Below, piece by piece: positions 16,617 through 24,743 of a stretch of 64,000 bases of DNA. The DNA comes from Oribacterium sp. (GTDB lineage Bacteria > Bacillota_A > Clostridia > Lachnospirales > Lachnospiraceae). A model generated the notes under the pieces. That model saw nothing but the letters and a program-made list of their open reading frames with translations, searched no databases and was not told the DNA's origin. The stretch lies in NCBI GenBank assembly GCA_004554245.1, contig SFND01000013.1:28600-92599 (forward strand), written 5' to 3'. Numbering within the stretch: the stretch's first letter is position 1; each line of letters begins with the position of its first letter. A program made the translations under genes and the position numbers.

Positions 16617-17435
16617 ATGTACGAAATCAAATGTGACACGCATACCCATACACTGTACAGTCGGCACGCATTTTCCACGATTGCGGAGAATGTGAAGGAG
16701 GCAGCGGACACCGAACTCGAGCTGCTCGGCTCCACCGACCACTTCTCAGCGATGCTCTGGCCGGATGTCGAAAATGCGAAGAACTACCAGTACCTCGCGA
16801 ATGCACCGGCGACCTGGCCACGGACCTGGATGGGCGTGACGCTGCTCGCGGGCTGCGAGGTGGATATCGTGGGGCTGGACGGCGCGCTCTTCGGCGAGGA
16901 CATCCCGAATACGACGTCGATCGTCGGCGACGCGTATAAGGAGCCGACCACGCTCTACGAACACACGACCCGCCAGATGGATTACGTCATCGCGAGCGTG
17001 CATGGCAAGTCCTTCATCGGCGATGCGTCGCGCGTCACACTGACGGACATGTATATCAAGGCGCTGTCGAAGCCGAAGGTCTTCATCCTCGGCCATGTCG
17101 GCCGCACCGGCCTCGACGTCGACTACCGTGCGCTCGCAGAGGCGGCGAAGGCGATGCATAAGTGCCTCGAGGTGAACGAACACAGCTTCGGCTTCCCGTG
17201 GAGCGGCGGTGTCAATAAGGATCGCTGCCGGCAGATCCTCGCGGCCTGCGCGGAGGTCGGCTGCCAGATCACCATCGCGACCGACGCACACATCGCACCG
17301 CACATCGGAAAGTTCGAGGAGACGAAAAAGCTCCTTACGGAAGTCGGATTCCCGGAGGAGCTCATCGCAAGCCGCGACCGGCAGAGCTTTCTCAGCGCAC
17401 TGAAGGAAAGCGGTGTGAAGGACCTGCTGAAATAA
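16617..17435 (+). CDS. PHP-domain metal-dependent hydrolase (YcdX-like)
   Basis: A 272-residue PHP-fold protein with the four metal-binding motifs: DTHTHTLYSRHAF (residues 7-19), STDHFS, ASVHGKSF and TDAHI near residue 222, plus EVNEH in between. Length and motif spacing match YcdX-type phosphatases. Such proteins are trinuclear-metal phosphatases of uncertain natural substrate. AGAGAGG precedes the ATG. The 180 bp upstream hold a CATTGGCC-family core at about 16527 and no other gene. Confidence 0.87.
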   Translation: MYEIKCDTHTHTLYSRHAFSTIAENVKEAADTELELLGSTDHFSAMLWPDVENAKNYQYLANAPATWPRTWMGVTLLAGCEVDIVGLDGALFGEDIPNTTSIVGDAYKEPTTLYEHTTRQMDYVIASVHGKSFIGDASRVTLTDMYIKALSKPKVFILGHVGRTGLDVDYRALAEAAKAMHKCLEVNEHSFGFPWSGGVNKDRCRQILAACAEVGCQITIATDAHIAPHIGKFEETKKLLTEVGFPEELIASRDRQSFLSALKESGVKDLLK

Positions 17436-17465
17436 AAAAATGGGGGATCATACCCCCATTTTTTT
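17434..17465. terminator. Bidirectional terminator between PHP gene and rpiB
   Basis: AAAAAAATGGGGG and CCCCCATTTTTTT flank a 6-nt loop. The PHP stop codon and the rpiB stop codon lie at its two edges, so it ends both convergent genes. Confidence 0.93.
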
Positions 17466-17931
17466 ATGCCTCGTCGGCCACCTTCAGCTTCTGAGTCGCC
17501 TCGATCTCCATGATCTCGTCGACACGTCTCTGGTGACGGCCACCCTCGAAGGTTGCGCCGGTCCACGCATCGACGATCTGCTTCGCCGTCTCGATACCGA
17601 TGACACGTGCACCGAAGCAGATAACGTTCGAATTATTATGGCGCTTGCTCATCTCTGCGGAGTACGGCTCGCTGCAGCAGCACGCGCGGATACCCTCGAC
17701 CTTATTGCATGCGAGGCTGATGCCTACACCGGTACCACAGATGGCGATGCCTCCATCCACTTCACCGGAAGCGACCATCTTTCCGACACGATAGCCGGAA
17801 ATCGGATAATCGAAGCTCTCCGGAGAATTCGTGCCGACATCGATCACCTCGATGCCCTTCCCCTCGAGGTACTCCTTGATCTCATTCTTCATCTCAATCG
17901 CTGCATGATCGTTGCCAATGACTAATTTCAT
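17464..17931 (-). CDS. rpiB: Ribose 5-phosphate isomerase B
   Basis: A 155-residue RpiB/LacAB-family enzyme that interconverts ribose 5-phosphate and ribulose 5-phosphate. It starts MKLVIGNDHAAIEMKNEI (the phosphate-binding DHA motif) and has GIAICGTGVGISLACNKV, with the catalytic cysteine in ICGTG, and ALCSEPYSAEMSKRHNNSN-like CCCSEPYSAEMSKRHNNSN. Length is normal. It is monocistronic, convergent to the PHP gene. A sugar-specific LacA/LacB role is less likely because no galactose genes are nearby. Confidence 0.93.
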   Translation of the reverse strand: MKLVIGNDHAAIEMKNEIKEYLEGKGIEVIDVGTNSPESFDYPISGYRVGKMVASGEVDGGIAICGTGVGISLACNKVEGIRACCCSEPYSAEMSKRHNNSNVICFGARVIGIETAKQIVDAWTGATFEGGRHQRRVDEIMEIEATQKLKVADEA

Positions 17932-18218
17932 AATTCTTTCTCCTCGTCCGCTCGCTGAATGCGCCTTGTGTTTTTGTTAATTTTTAAACAGACTTTTGCC
18001 TGTATCACCTGCAGTATAGCATAATTTTTACATGAAGGTGAATCCGTACTGTCACATACATAAGAAAAACGCCACAAAGCGAGCTGTAAATGTACACAAA
18101 AATTTACTTGTATATTTGTACAATGTGCTATATCATCAATGCATGATACAGATAAATGAACGCTGTATCAGGAAGTGTCGATAAGCACGAACGATAATAC
18201 AAACAAAGGAGGTTTGTT

Positions 18219-18461
18219 ATGAAGCTTGTAAATGTCAATAATGTAGAAGGTCTCTTCGAGGTGCTCGATAAGTGCAAGGGTGATGTATATCTCGTTTCCA
18301 AGGAAGGCGATCGTATCAATCTGAAGTCTAAGCTTTCCCAGATGCTCTTCACAGCAAATCTTTTCACGAAGGCCAACATCAACGAGCTCGAGCTCATCGT
18401 GGCAGAGCCGGAGGATATGAAGCGTGTCGTTGATTTCATGATGGGTGGCGCAAATATCTGA
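18219..18461 (+). CDS. Conserved-looking small protein of unknown function
   Basis: An 80-residue acidic protein starting MKLVNVNNVEGLFEVLDKCKG, with no membrane segment, signal peptide or cysteine. AAAGGAGGTTTGTT precedes the ATG and a strong terminator follows 65 bp after the stop, so it is a genuine single-gene transcript. Its predicted alpha/beta pattern with IVAEPEDMKRVVDFMM near the end suggests a small compact domain. I do not recognise the family and assign no function. Confidence 0.75.
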   Translation: MKLVNVNNVEGLFEVLDKCKGDVYLVSKEGDRINLKSKLSQMLFTANLFTKANINELELIVAEPEDMKRVVDFMMGGANI

Positions 18462-18526
18462 TTTTAAACGAAATGAGTATACGAGCTGCTGATGCCCTGG
18501 TTCACAGGACCGTTCAGACAGCTCAT

Positions 18527-18567
18527 AAAAGAGCCCGTGGAGCATGCGTTCCACGGGCTCTTTTTGT
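18527..18567 (+). terminator. Terminator after the small 80-residue protein gene
   Basis: GAGCCCGTGGA and TCCACGGGCTC pair around 8 nt and are followed by TTTTTG; A tract on the other side. Confidence 0.93.
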
Positions 18568-18579
18568 TTATACTTTTTT

Positions 18580-18612
18580 AATGGGGTCAGACCCCCTTAC
18601 GAAATCCTTAAG
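18580..18612 (-). repeat. GGGGTCTGACCCC palindrome with CTTAAGGATTTCGTAA arm
   Basis: On the minus strand the unit reads CTTAAGGATTTCGTAA followed by GGGGGTCTGACCCC and ATTA. It begins just after the uraA stop codon, the usual gene-end position for this family. Confidence 0.8.
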
Positions 18613-18616
18613 ATGA

Positions 18617-20050
18617 TTACTTTTCCTTCGTGCTGCCGTCGTCCATCATGTTCTGCTGGCCAGCCTTCTTCGCGAGCTGCCATACGAGGGACTCGCCCTG
18701 CGCGATTTCGAAGTTGACGCCAGTGTCGTTCGGCTCGTCCTCGATGAACTCGTAATCCTTACCAGGGAGGATCGCGTTCAGCAGGATCCCGACGAGTGAA
18801 CCGGTCGCGATACCGGAGAAGTTGATGGTGATCGCACCGAGCGGAATCACGATCGCACCAGCGGTGGAGTAGTTGATACCGATCGCCAGTACGAGGATGA
18901 GTGCTGCGATGATGACGTTACGTGACTGGGAGAAATCCACCTTCGTCTCGACGACATTACGCACACCGACAGCAGAAATCATACCGTAGAGTACCAGGGA
19001 GATACCACCGACCGTTGCGGACGGCATCACCTCGATGAGGGCTGCAAACTTCGGGCAGAAGCTGAGCAGGATGGCAATGCAGGCGGCCAGACGGATCACC
19101 ATCGGGTCGTACACCTTCGTCAGCGTCAGTACGCCGGTGTTCTCGCCGTAGGTTGTATTCGCCGGTGCACCGAAGAGGGAGGCCAATGTTGTTGCAAGGC
19201 CATCACCCGTCAGTGTACGATGAAGACCCGGATCCTGGATGAAGTTCTTGCCAACCGTCGAGGAGATCGCGGAAATGTCACCGATATGCTCCATCATCGT
19301 CGCGAAGGCGATCGGCACGATGGTGATCACGGAGGTGATCAGCAGGGAGGAATCCAGGCTTCCATCTGTGAAGAGTGAGAATACGGTACGTCCATACTCG
19401 ATCGGAAGGCCGAACCAGGCTGCCTCTGCGACTGGTGCGAAATCGATGAAGCCGGCGATAGCGGCTACGAGGTAGGAACCGATGACGCCGAGGAGGATCG
19501 GGATAATCTTCACCATGCCACGTCCCCAGATGTTGCAGACGACGACGATGACGATCGCAACGAGTGCGATGCCCCAGTTGCTGGAGCAGTTCTCAACTGC
19601 GGACTTCGAAAGGTTGAGACCGATGGCGATGATGATCGGACCAGTCACGACCGGCGGGAAGTACTTCATGACCTTCGAGGTACCGAAAGCACGGAAGGCC
19701 GCGGCCAGTACGAGGTAAACGAGACCAGCACACGCAACACCGAAGCAGGCATAGCGGAGCAGATCCGGCTCACCGTTCGGTGCGATGGCTGCATAACCAG
19801 CCAGGAACGCGAAGGACGATCCGAGGAATGCCGGAACCTTCTTCTTACTGATGAGATGGAACAGCAGTGTGCCGAGACCGGCAAACAGCAGTGTCGTCGA
19901 CACACTTAAGCCAGTGAGCAGCGGAACCAGCACCGTCGAGCCGAACATGGCGAACATGTGCTGGAAGCCGAGAATCAGAACCTTGCCGGTGCCGAGCTTC
20001 TTCGCATCATAGATGCCCTCTTCACCGATTTTTACAGCTTCTTTACTCAT
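18617..20050 (-). CDS. uraA: Uracil/xanthine permease family transporter
   Basis: A 477-residue membrane protein of the NCS2 family with about 14 membrane segments that imports a nucleobase by proton symport. It starts with the typical LILGFQHMFAMFGSTVLVPLLTG. The family signature is seen in FATMMEHIGDISAISSTVGKNF and GLATTLASLFGAPANTTYGENTG, where the Glu of MEHIGD and the GENTG segment bind substrate in UraA. Those features favour uracil over xanthine. The 5-prime leader contains a terminator-like hairpin suited to attenuation. It is monocistronic. Confidence 0.92.
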   Translation of the reverse strand: MSKEAVKIGEEGIYDAKKLGTGKVLILGFQHMFAMFGSTVLVPLLTGLSVSTTLLFAGLGTLLFHLISKKKVPAFLGSSFAFLAGYAAIAPNGEPDLLRYACFGVACAGLVYLVLAAAFRAFGTSKVMKYFPPVVTGPIIIAIGLNLSKSAVENCSSNWGIALVAIVIVVVCNIWGRGMVKIIPILLGVIGSYLVAAIAGFIDFAPVAEAAWFGLPIEYGRTVFSLFTDGSLDSSLLITSVITIVPIAFATMMEHIGDISAISSTVGKNFIQDPGLHRTLTGDGLATTLASLFGAPANTTYGENTGVLTLTKVYDPMVIRLAACIAILLSFCPKFAALIEVMPSATVGGISLVLYGMISAVGVRNVVETKVDFSQSRNVIIAALILVLAIGINYSTAGAIVIPLGAITINFSGIATGSLVGILLNAILPGKDYEFIEDEPNDTGVNFEIAQGESLVWQLAKKAGQQNMMDDGSTKEK

Positions 20051-20093
20051 AAAAATCCCCTTTCATTTACACCCTCTGAAGCTTACGGCCATC

Positions 20094-20139
20094 TTAAGAA
20101 TTTCGTAAGGGGGTCAGACCCCATTAAGATTTTCTTAAG
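20094..20139 (+). repeat. GGGGTCAGACCCC palindrome with two CTTAAG arms
   Basis: CTTAAGAATTTCGTAAGG is followed by GGGTCAGACCCC and ATTAAGATTTTCTTAAG, giving a larger imperfect palindrome in the uraA leader. Member of the family also seen at gene ends. Confidence 0.8.
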
Positions 20140-20150
20140 GCCCATAGAAA

Positions 20151-20266
20151 AGGCACACGAGAGAGGAAATAGTCCCCCCTGTGTGCCTCGGATCGTTCTA
20201 TTCTGTTGGCCACGATATAATGCCCATATACGCTCCAGAATTATTTACATGATTTCTGACAGTATA
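20151..20266 (-). promoter_or_regulatory. uraA promoter and leader hairpin (possible attenuator)
   Basis: On the minus strand TATACT (20261-20266) is a good -10 box. The leader then holds a hairpin with arms AGGCACAC (20181-20188) and GTGTGCCT (20151-20158), followed by TTTTCTATGGG, which looks like an intrinsic terminator inside the 5-prime leader. Pyrimidine genes in this phylum are often under PyrR attenuation, but I cannot find a convincing PyrR binding loop, so the mechanism is open. Confidence 0.5.
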
Positions 20267-20334
20267 ACACAGGGGCATAAATATGAAAACCAGATTCTAA
20301 AAATTTTATAAACTGATGATTACTCCTCCTGGCC

Positions 20335-20427
20335 CTATCTCTGGCCTGTGGTTGGCCAGAGATAGCCCTTCGGGCACCGGGCACAGCCCGGTGGGATGTC
20401 GCTACGGAGTAATCTGATAATTACTCC
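20335..20427 (+). repeat. Four-hairpin structured element, copy 1
   Basis: In order: a perfect 12-bp stem (CTATCTCTGGCC/GGCCAGAGATAG, 7-nt loop), a short GCCC/GGGC hairpin, an 8-bp stem (CACCGGGC/GCCCGGTG, loop ACA), a 12-nt linker ending GTCGCTAC, and an 8-bp stem (GGAGTAAT/ATTACTCC, 6-nt loop). Copy 2 at 35635-35727 on the other strand has the same stem and loop lengths with compensating base changes. The last stem overlaps the sdaAA stop codon (20421-20423). It is either a structured RNA or a REP-like mobile palindrome. Confidence 0.8.
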
Positions 20428-21308
20428 TCCGCTCCAAAGACCTTTTCTTTCAGTTTGCGACCGGTCGGGGTGGCGGCGAGGCCGCCGGCGGCGGTTTCCT
20501 TGAGGGCACTGTTCATCATGTCGCCGACGGACTGCATCGCGCCGATACACTCGTCAGCCGGGATATAGGCGCGGATGCCGGCGAGGACCATGTCCGCGCT
20601 GGAGAAGGCGATCATGATGCCGGAGACATTTCGCTTGATGCATGGGATCTCGACGAGGCCGGCGACCGGGTCACACGCGAGGCCGAGCTGGTTCGCGATG
20701 GCGATAGCGAGGGCGTCCGCGCACATGTCCGGGCTGCCGCCCATAAGCTCGACGAGCGCTGCAGCGGCCATGCCGGAGGCACTTCCGCACTCGGCCTGAC
20801 AGCCGCCGGTCGCGCCGGCGATCGATGCGTTTTTCGCGATGACCATGCCGAAGGCGCCCGATGTAAACATGGACATCACGATGTCGCTCTTCTCTGCTCT
20901 TCCTTCCTTATAAAGAGAGACGAGGCAGCCCGGAAGGATCCCGCAGGAGCCAGCTGTCGGGCTCGCAACGATGCGCCCCATGGAAGCATTGCACCCAGCC
21001 ACACTGAGCGCCCGTGCCATCGCGCCGGTCATGAAGCTGCCGGAGAGCCCGCCACCGGTACGCTTCGCGTAGTCGAACATGTGGTAGCCCTCGCCGCCGG
21101 TGAGACCGGACATCGATACCTGGTCCTTCGCAGAGCCGGACTCCACTGCCTCGCACATGACGTCGAAGCTTCGCTCCATCCGTGCGTAGAGGGTCTCCGG
21201 ATCGGCTTCCGCCGCAGCGGCCTGATCTGCCAGCACGATCTCGGATATTTTCATCTTCTGCTTCTTCGCCGCCTCGATGAGCTCGGCGATGGAATCGTAT
21301 TTCAGCAT
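20421..21308 (-). CDS. sdaAA: L-serine dehydratase, iron-sulfur-dependent, alpha subunit
   Basis: A 295-residue subunit that, with the beta subunit, deaminates L-serine to pyruvate using an oxygen-labile [4Fe-4S] cluster. Family segments are GLTGGEGYHMFDYAKRTGGGLSG, GRIVASPTAGSCGILPG (cluster cysteine), ATGGCQAECGSASGMAAAAL and CDPVAGLVEIPCIKRN (further cluster cysteines). Length is normal for the two-subunit form of Clostridia. It follows sdaAB by 63 bp with GGAGAAG before the ATG. The final Gly-Ala-Glu-Glu codons and stop lie in the four-hairpin element. The divergent LysR gene is a candidate regulator. Confidence 0.96.
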   Translation of the reverse strand: MLKYDSIAELIEAAKKQKMKISEIVLADQAAAAEADPETLYARMERSFDVMCEAVESGSAKDQVSMSGLTGGEGYHMFDYAKRTGGGLSGSFMTGAMARALSVAGCNASMGRIVASPTAGSCGILPGCLVSLYKEGRAEKSDIVMSMFTSGAFGMVIAKNASIAGATGGCQAECGSASGMAAAALVELMGGSPDMCADALAIAIANQLGLACDPVAGLVEIPCIKRNVSGIMIAFSSADMVLAGIRAYIPADECIGAMQSVGDMMNSALKETAAGGLAATPTGRKLKEKVFGAEE

Positions 21309-21371
21309 GGGAATCTTCTCCTTTCATTATGGTGATGCTACGGATTGCGCTGCTGTCTGAAAGGCTTAGCA

Positions 21372-22040
21372 TCAGATCTTGTGGATTAATAAACAGTTCA
21401 GCACATCCGGGGTCTGGCGGATGTCGGCGGTGATCTTCTCCGGCGGGACGGAGTCAGCCTCGATGGTCATCAGGGCCTCACCGCCCTTCTCGCGGCGGCT
21501 CAGCTGGAAGGCACCGATGTTGATGTCGCTGTACATGCGGTGCATGAGGTTCGTGACGTTCGCGATGACGCCCGGCACGTCGCGGTGCAGGACGAGGATG
21601 GTTTCCTTGTCACCCGAGAACTTCACCTCCATGCCGTTGATGATGTCGATGCGAATGTTTCCGCCGCCGACGCTGGCACCCTGCATGAAGCCACTGCTGC
21701 CGTCCGGCAGATAGTAGGTGATGCGCGCGGTATTCGGATGTGTGTTCGGGAGATCCTGGTGGATGAAGTTGATCTCGATGCCTGCTTTCTTCGCGATGTC
21801 GAGCGCGTCACGGATGCGGATATCGTCCGTTTCGAAGCCCATGATTCCGCCCACGATGGCGCGGTCCGTACCGTGGCCGCGGCCCGTACGTGAAAAGGAA
21901 CCGGACAGGATGATGTCACAGCGGGATGGCGTCCGCCCATCCATCAGCTTATTGGCCACACGGCCGAGACGGCACGCGCCCGCGGTATGTGAACTTGACG
22001 GACCGATCATCACAGGTCCGATCATATCGAAAACGTCCAT
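21372..22040 (-). CDS. sdaAB: L-serine dehydratase, iron-sulfur-dependent, beta subunit
   Basis: A 222-residue partner of SdaAA. It begins DMIGPVMIGPSSSHTAGACRLG, the conserved SDH beta start (GPSSSHT), and contains SGSFSRTGRGHGTDRAIVGG. The last 75 residues form an ACT domain (VLHRDVPGVIANVTNLMHRM) that may sense an amino acid. It is the first gene of the two-gene operon and faces a LysR gene across 305 bp. Confidence 0.96.
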   Translation of the reverse strand: MDVFDMIGPVMIGPSSSHTAGACRLGRVANKLMDGRTPSRCDIILSGSFSRTGRGHGTDRAIVGGIMGFETDDIRIRDALDIAKKAGIEINFIHQDLPNTHPNTARITYYLPDGSSGFMQGASVGGGNIRIDIINGMEVKFSGDKETILVLHRDVPGVIANVTNLMHRMYSDINIGAFQLSRREKGGEALMTIEADSVPPEKITADIRQTPDVLNCLLIHKI

Positions 22041-22345
22041 AGCTTCCCTGCTCTCCTTTGATTCTGAAATCGTATCGGATAGCGGAAACTGCCAGGAGTC
22101 AGGTCGGACACATGTGCTCGATCTGACCTCTGACAGCTCCCCTTGCTATCCTTCTATATATAAATCATTTTAATATCAAACGCAGTGTATAACAAGCCAT
22201 AAGCCAGCAGAAAAGCACGGAATTACGTAGATAGTCTTTATTTCACCGATAAAATTAATTTATATTTCTCTTGTTTCGAAATGCCTTCTCTCCTATAATA
22301 AGCAAAGACTATGCAGTGAAATATTTCAGTCAGGAGGAGCCCCTT
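22041..22345. promoter_or_regulatory. Divergent sdaAB/LysR intergenic region
   Basis: No gene is seen in these 305 bp. The right half is AT-rich with a -10-like TATAAT at about 22293-22298 (plus strand) for the LysR gene. No clear inverted repeat of the T-N11-A type stood out. Confidence 0.4.
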
Positions 22346-23248
22346 ATGGAAATTCGTCAGTTGACTTCTTTTGTAAAAATCGTAGAGATGCAGAGCTTTT
22401 CGAAGGCGGCGGAGTCGCTCGGCTACACGCAGGCGGCCGTGACGATCCAGATCCGTCAGCTGGAGCAGGAGTTCAACACCCGTTTCTTCGATCGTGTCGG
22501 TCGTCGCGTCGTGCTGACCCCACCAGGCCGGGAGTTTCTGCAGTATGCCAATGAAATCCTCCGGCGCGTAGATGACGTCCATACAGCACTCGGCAACTCA
22601 AAGATGCAGGAGCATAAGCTGCGCATCGGTTCGCTCGAGTCGCTGCTGACCTATAAGATTCCGAACGTCGTCCGCTACTTCTATCAGGAGCATCCGGAGA
22701 TCTCGCTGGAGATCAAGACGGGATCCCCGAAGGAGCTCACGGATATGCTCGAACATAATCTCGTGGATGTAGTATATTTCCTGGATCGTCGTGTCTACGA
22801 TAAGAACTGGGTGAAGATTCTGGAGGAGCCGGAGCCGATCATCTTCGTGGCGAGCGCCGAGATGGTGATCCCGGGCGAGAAGCGTGTCGGTTCGGTGTCG
22901 CATGTACGTCTCGCGGATCTCGTCGATCTCCGCTTCTTCCTCACGGAGAAGGATGCGAACTACCGCTATGCGCTGGAGCAGCACCTCGCGGCGGAGCGCA
23001 TGCAGATCCATCCGTTCTTCGAGACCGGAAACACGGAGGTGCTGATCCGTCTCGTAAAGGAGAACCAGGGCATCTCCTTCCTGCCGGCGTTTTCCGTGCA
23101 GGACTCCATCGCGCGCGGGGAGCTGCGTGAGATCAAGGTCGACGACTTCGACATGACGATGTACCGGCAGATCTTCTTCCATAAGGATAAGTGGGTCACC
23201 GATGAGATGCAGGCGTTCGAGAAGCTCGTGCGGCAGGGGCTGCTGTAA
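22346..23248 (+). CDS. LysR-family transcriptional regulator (divergent from sdaAB)
   Basis: A 300-residue LysR regulator. Residues 1-60 form the winged HTH (FVKIVEMQSFSKAAESLGYTQAAVTIQIRQLEQEF) and residues 90-300 the ligand-binding domain. The start MEIRQLTSF was chosen because CAGGAGGAGCCCCTT lies directly upstream; an upstream ATG adds 25 residues without support. It is divergent from the serine dehydratase operon, so control of serine breakdown is likely by position. The 3-prime side runs into the long-hairpin repeat. Confidence 0.9.
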   Translation: MEIRQLTSFVKIVEMQSFSKAAESLGYTQAAVTIQIRQLEQEFNTRFFDRVGRRVVLTPPGREFLQYANEILRRVDDVHTALGNSKMQEHKLRIGSLESLLTYKIPNVVRYFYQEHPEISLEIKTGSPKELTDMLEHNLVDVVYFLDRRVYDKNWVKILEEPEPIIFVASAEMVIPGEKRVGSVSHVRLADLVDLRFFLTEKDANYRYALEQHLAAERMQIHPFFETGNTEVLIRLVKENQGISFLPAFSVQDSIARGELREIKVDDFDMTMYRQIFFHKDKWVTDEMQAFEKLVRQGLL

Positions 23249-23260
23249 CAGCGTAGATGA

Positions 23261-23408
23261 GGCCCCGGAGGGCCGGTAACAGAAGCGCAATACTCCGAGT
23301 TCGGAAGAATCTAAAATTGTCCCCCTAAGAACCAGTAGGCTCTCTGCAAACGACTGAGTTTTCTTTATGAAAACTCAGTGTTGCAGAGAGTGCTGGTCCT
23401 CCGGGGCC
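23261..23408. repeat. Long-hairpin element, shorter copy
   Basis: Outer arms GGCCCCGGAGG/CCTCCGGGGCC enclose a conserved 5-prime segment (CAGAAGCGCAATACTCCGAG, then CGGAAGAATCTAAAAT) and an inner hairpin CTCTCTGCAA...ACTGAGTTTTC paired with GAAAACTCAGT...TTGCAGAGAG. The inner hairpin and 5-prime segment closely match 5635-5862. Like that copy, it lies between convergent gene ends (LysR and the exported protein). Confidence 0.75.
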
Positions 23409-23428
23409 CTATCTAAACAACTAAAGCA

Positions 23429-24532
23429 TCACTGACACATCTGGTAGGTGTTCCAGGCGAGTTTGCGGGTGGTCGGGATTTCGCTGACGCCGTCGCAGTT
23501 ATAGAGGCCGAAGGCGTAGCCCTGGGCGAGTTCGGCCGGGGCGTCGACGAGGCGGCTCAGGAGGAAGGCTTCGACGTACGGGTTCGCCTGCGCGAGCTGC
23601 CATGCCTGCTGGATGGCGACGGCCTGGGCGGCTTCGCCGCCGGCAGAGGCGGAATTAAAGCCCTCTTCGGACAGAATCAGATGACGGACCGCGCCACTCG
23701 GACTCAGCATTGGCCCCTGCTGCATGTAGTCGGTCAGCACGTGCAGGTTCTTCATGTTGATGATCGGGCTGTTCGGCGACTCGGTCGCGTGCGGGGACGC
23801 GTTCAGGAAGTCTGGATTCAGGAGCCCCTCCGGGTACGGGTGCCAGGCGATGCCGTAGTCGGTGTCGCTTAAGTAGGTATTCAGGAGCTCGAGCAGGGTC
23901 TTCGATGGCATGGTCGTGCCGCCCTGCTGCGTCCAGTTGTAGTCGAACGGGATGAAGACGCGCGCGTCCGGGTTCTGTGCCTTGATCGCGTTATAGAAGA
24001 TGCGGAAACCGTCCGCGTAAGCCTTCACGTAAGTGTTCGTGTCGACCGCGCCGAGGTAGTTCCAGACCGTGTTGTTGATTTCGTTGCCGATGACCCAGTT
24101 CGAAACACGGTCACGGTAACGGCTCGCGAGCTGCTCCGCCACCTGCTGCGTGCGCACGATGCCCTCCGGCGTCAGGGTGTTGTACTGGTAGAGGTTCGCC
24201 GTCGGGGTCAGTGTCGGGCAGATCGGGTCGCCCGCCTGGAAATCATTCATGACGCCCATCGTGATGGTGAGGTCGGCCGCGTCGAACCGGTCGATCATCG
24301 CGTCGAACGCGCGCATCTGCTGCTCATCCTTCAGGAAGCTTGCGTTAAACTGGAAGGTCACCTGCTTACAGCCGAGCTGCTGGATGTCGTAGACCATGTC
24401 GACGTGCGAGGAGCAGATACCCTTCTTCGACTCCGGCGTGTTGTAAAAGGCCCATGCCGGCGTACTCGACGCAAGTACCAGTGCGCTCGAGAGTATGGCC
24501 GCGGTCATTTTCTTCAGATGTGATGATTTCAT
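23429..24532 (-). CDS. Exported DUF5722-like protein with glycosidase-type fold
   Basis: A 367-residue secreted protein. Residues 1-28 are a signal peptide ending ASSTPAWA. The rest resembles DUF5722 proteins, a TIM-barrel group related to glycoside hydrolases: VSNWVIGNEINN (candidate acid/base Glu), FIPFDYNW, YGIAWHPYPEG, and LILSEEGFNS (candidate nucleophile Glu near residue 290). It probably acts on a polysaccharide outside the cell, but no substrate can be named. It is monocistronic. Family recall is moderately confident; catalytic residues are inferred. Confidence 0.7.
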   Translation of the reverse strand: MKSSHLKKMTAAILSSALVLASSTPAWAFYNTPESKKGICSSHVDMVYDIQQLGCKQVTFQFNASFLKDEQQMRAFDAMIDRFDAADLTITMGVMNDFQAGDPICPTLTPTANLYQYNTLTPEGIVRTQQVAEQLASRYRDRVSNWVIGNEINNTVWNYLGAVDTNTYVKAYADGFRIFYNAIKAQNPDARVFIPFDYNWTQQGGTTMPSKTLLELLNTYLSDTDYGIAWHPYPEGLLNPDFLNASPHATESPNSPIINMKNLHVLTDYMQQGPMLSPSGAVRHLILSEEGFNSASAGGEAAQAVAIQQAWQLAQANPYVEAFLLSRLVDAPAELAQGYAFGLYNCDGVSEIPTTRKLAWNTYQMCQ

Positions 24533-24671
24533 ATGTGCCCCCCTTGGTGGTTTTGATCTGTCTTTCTGCTGTGCCCGGCTTCACTGTGCCGGCACAGCGG
24601 CGCTTCTATGGATGTCGCCGGCCGCGCATACAGCGCTCCAGAGCGAAATGCCCATATACTATAAGTATACA

Positions 24672-24712
24672 GAAAAACCGCTGCGCAGTGAATGCGTAGC
24701 GGTTTCGAAATT
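24672..24712 (-). terminator. Terminator after the Ala/Thr-rich lipoprotein gene
   Basis: On the minus strand AAACCGCTACGC and GCGCAGCGGTTT pair around 6 nt, followed by TTCTG. It lies about 30 nt after the lipoprotein stop. Confidence 0.8.
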
Positions 24713-24743
24713 TTTACGATTTTATTCGAATTGTATTCGAGTT

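Noticed and set aside
20151..20266. PyrR-dependent attenuator or purine riboswitch upstream of uraA
   Set aside because: A terminator-like hairpin is present, but neither the PyrR binding loop nor the purine aptamer core could be recognised, so only a generic leader hairpin is reported.
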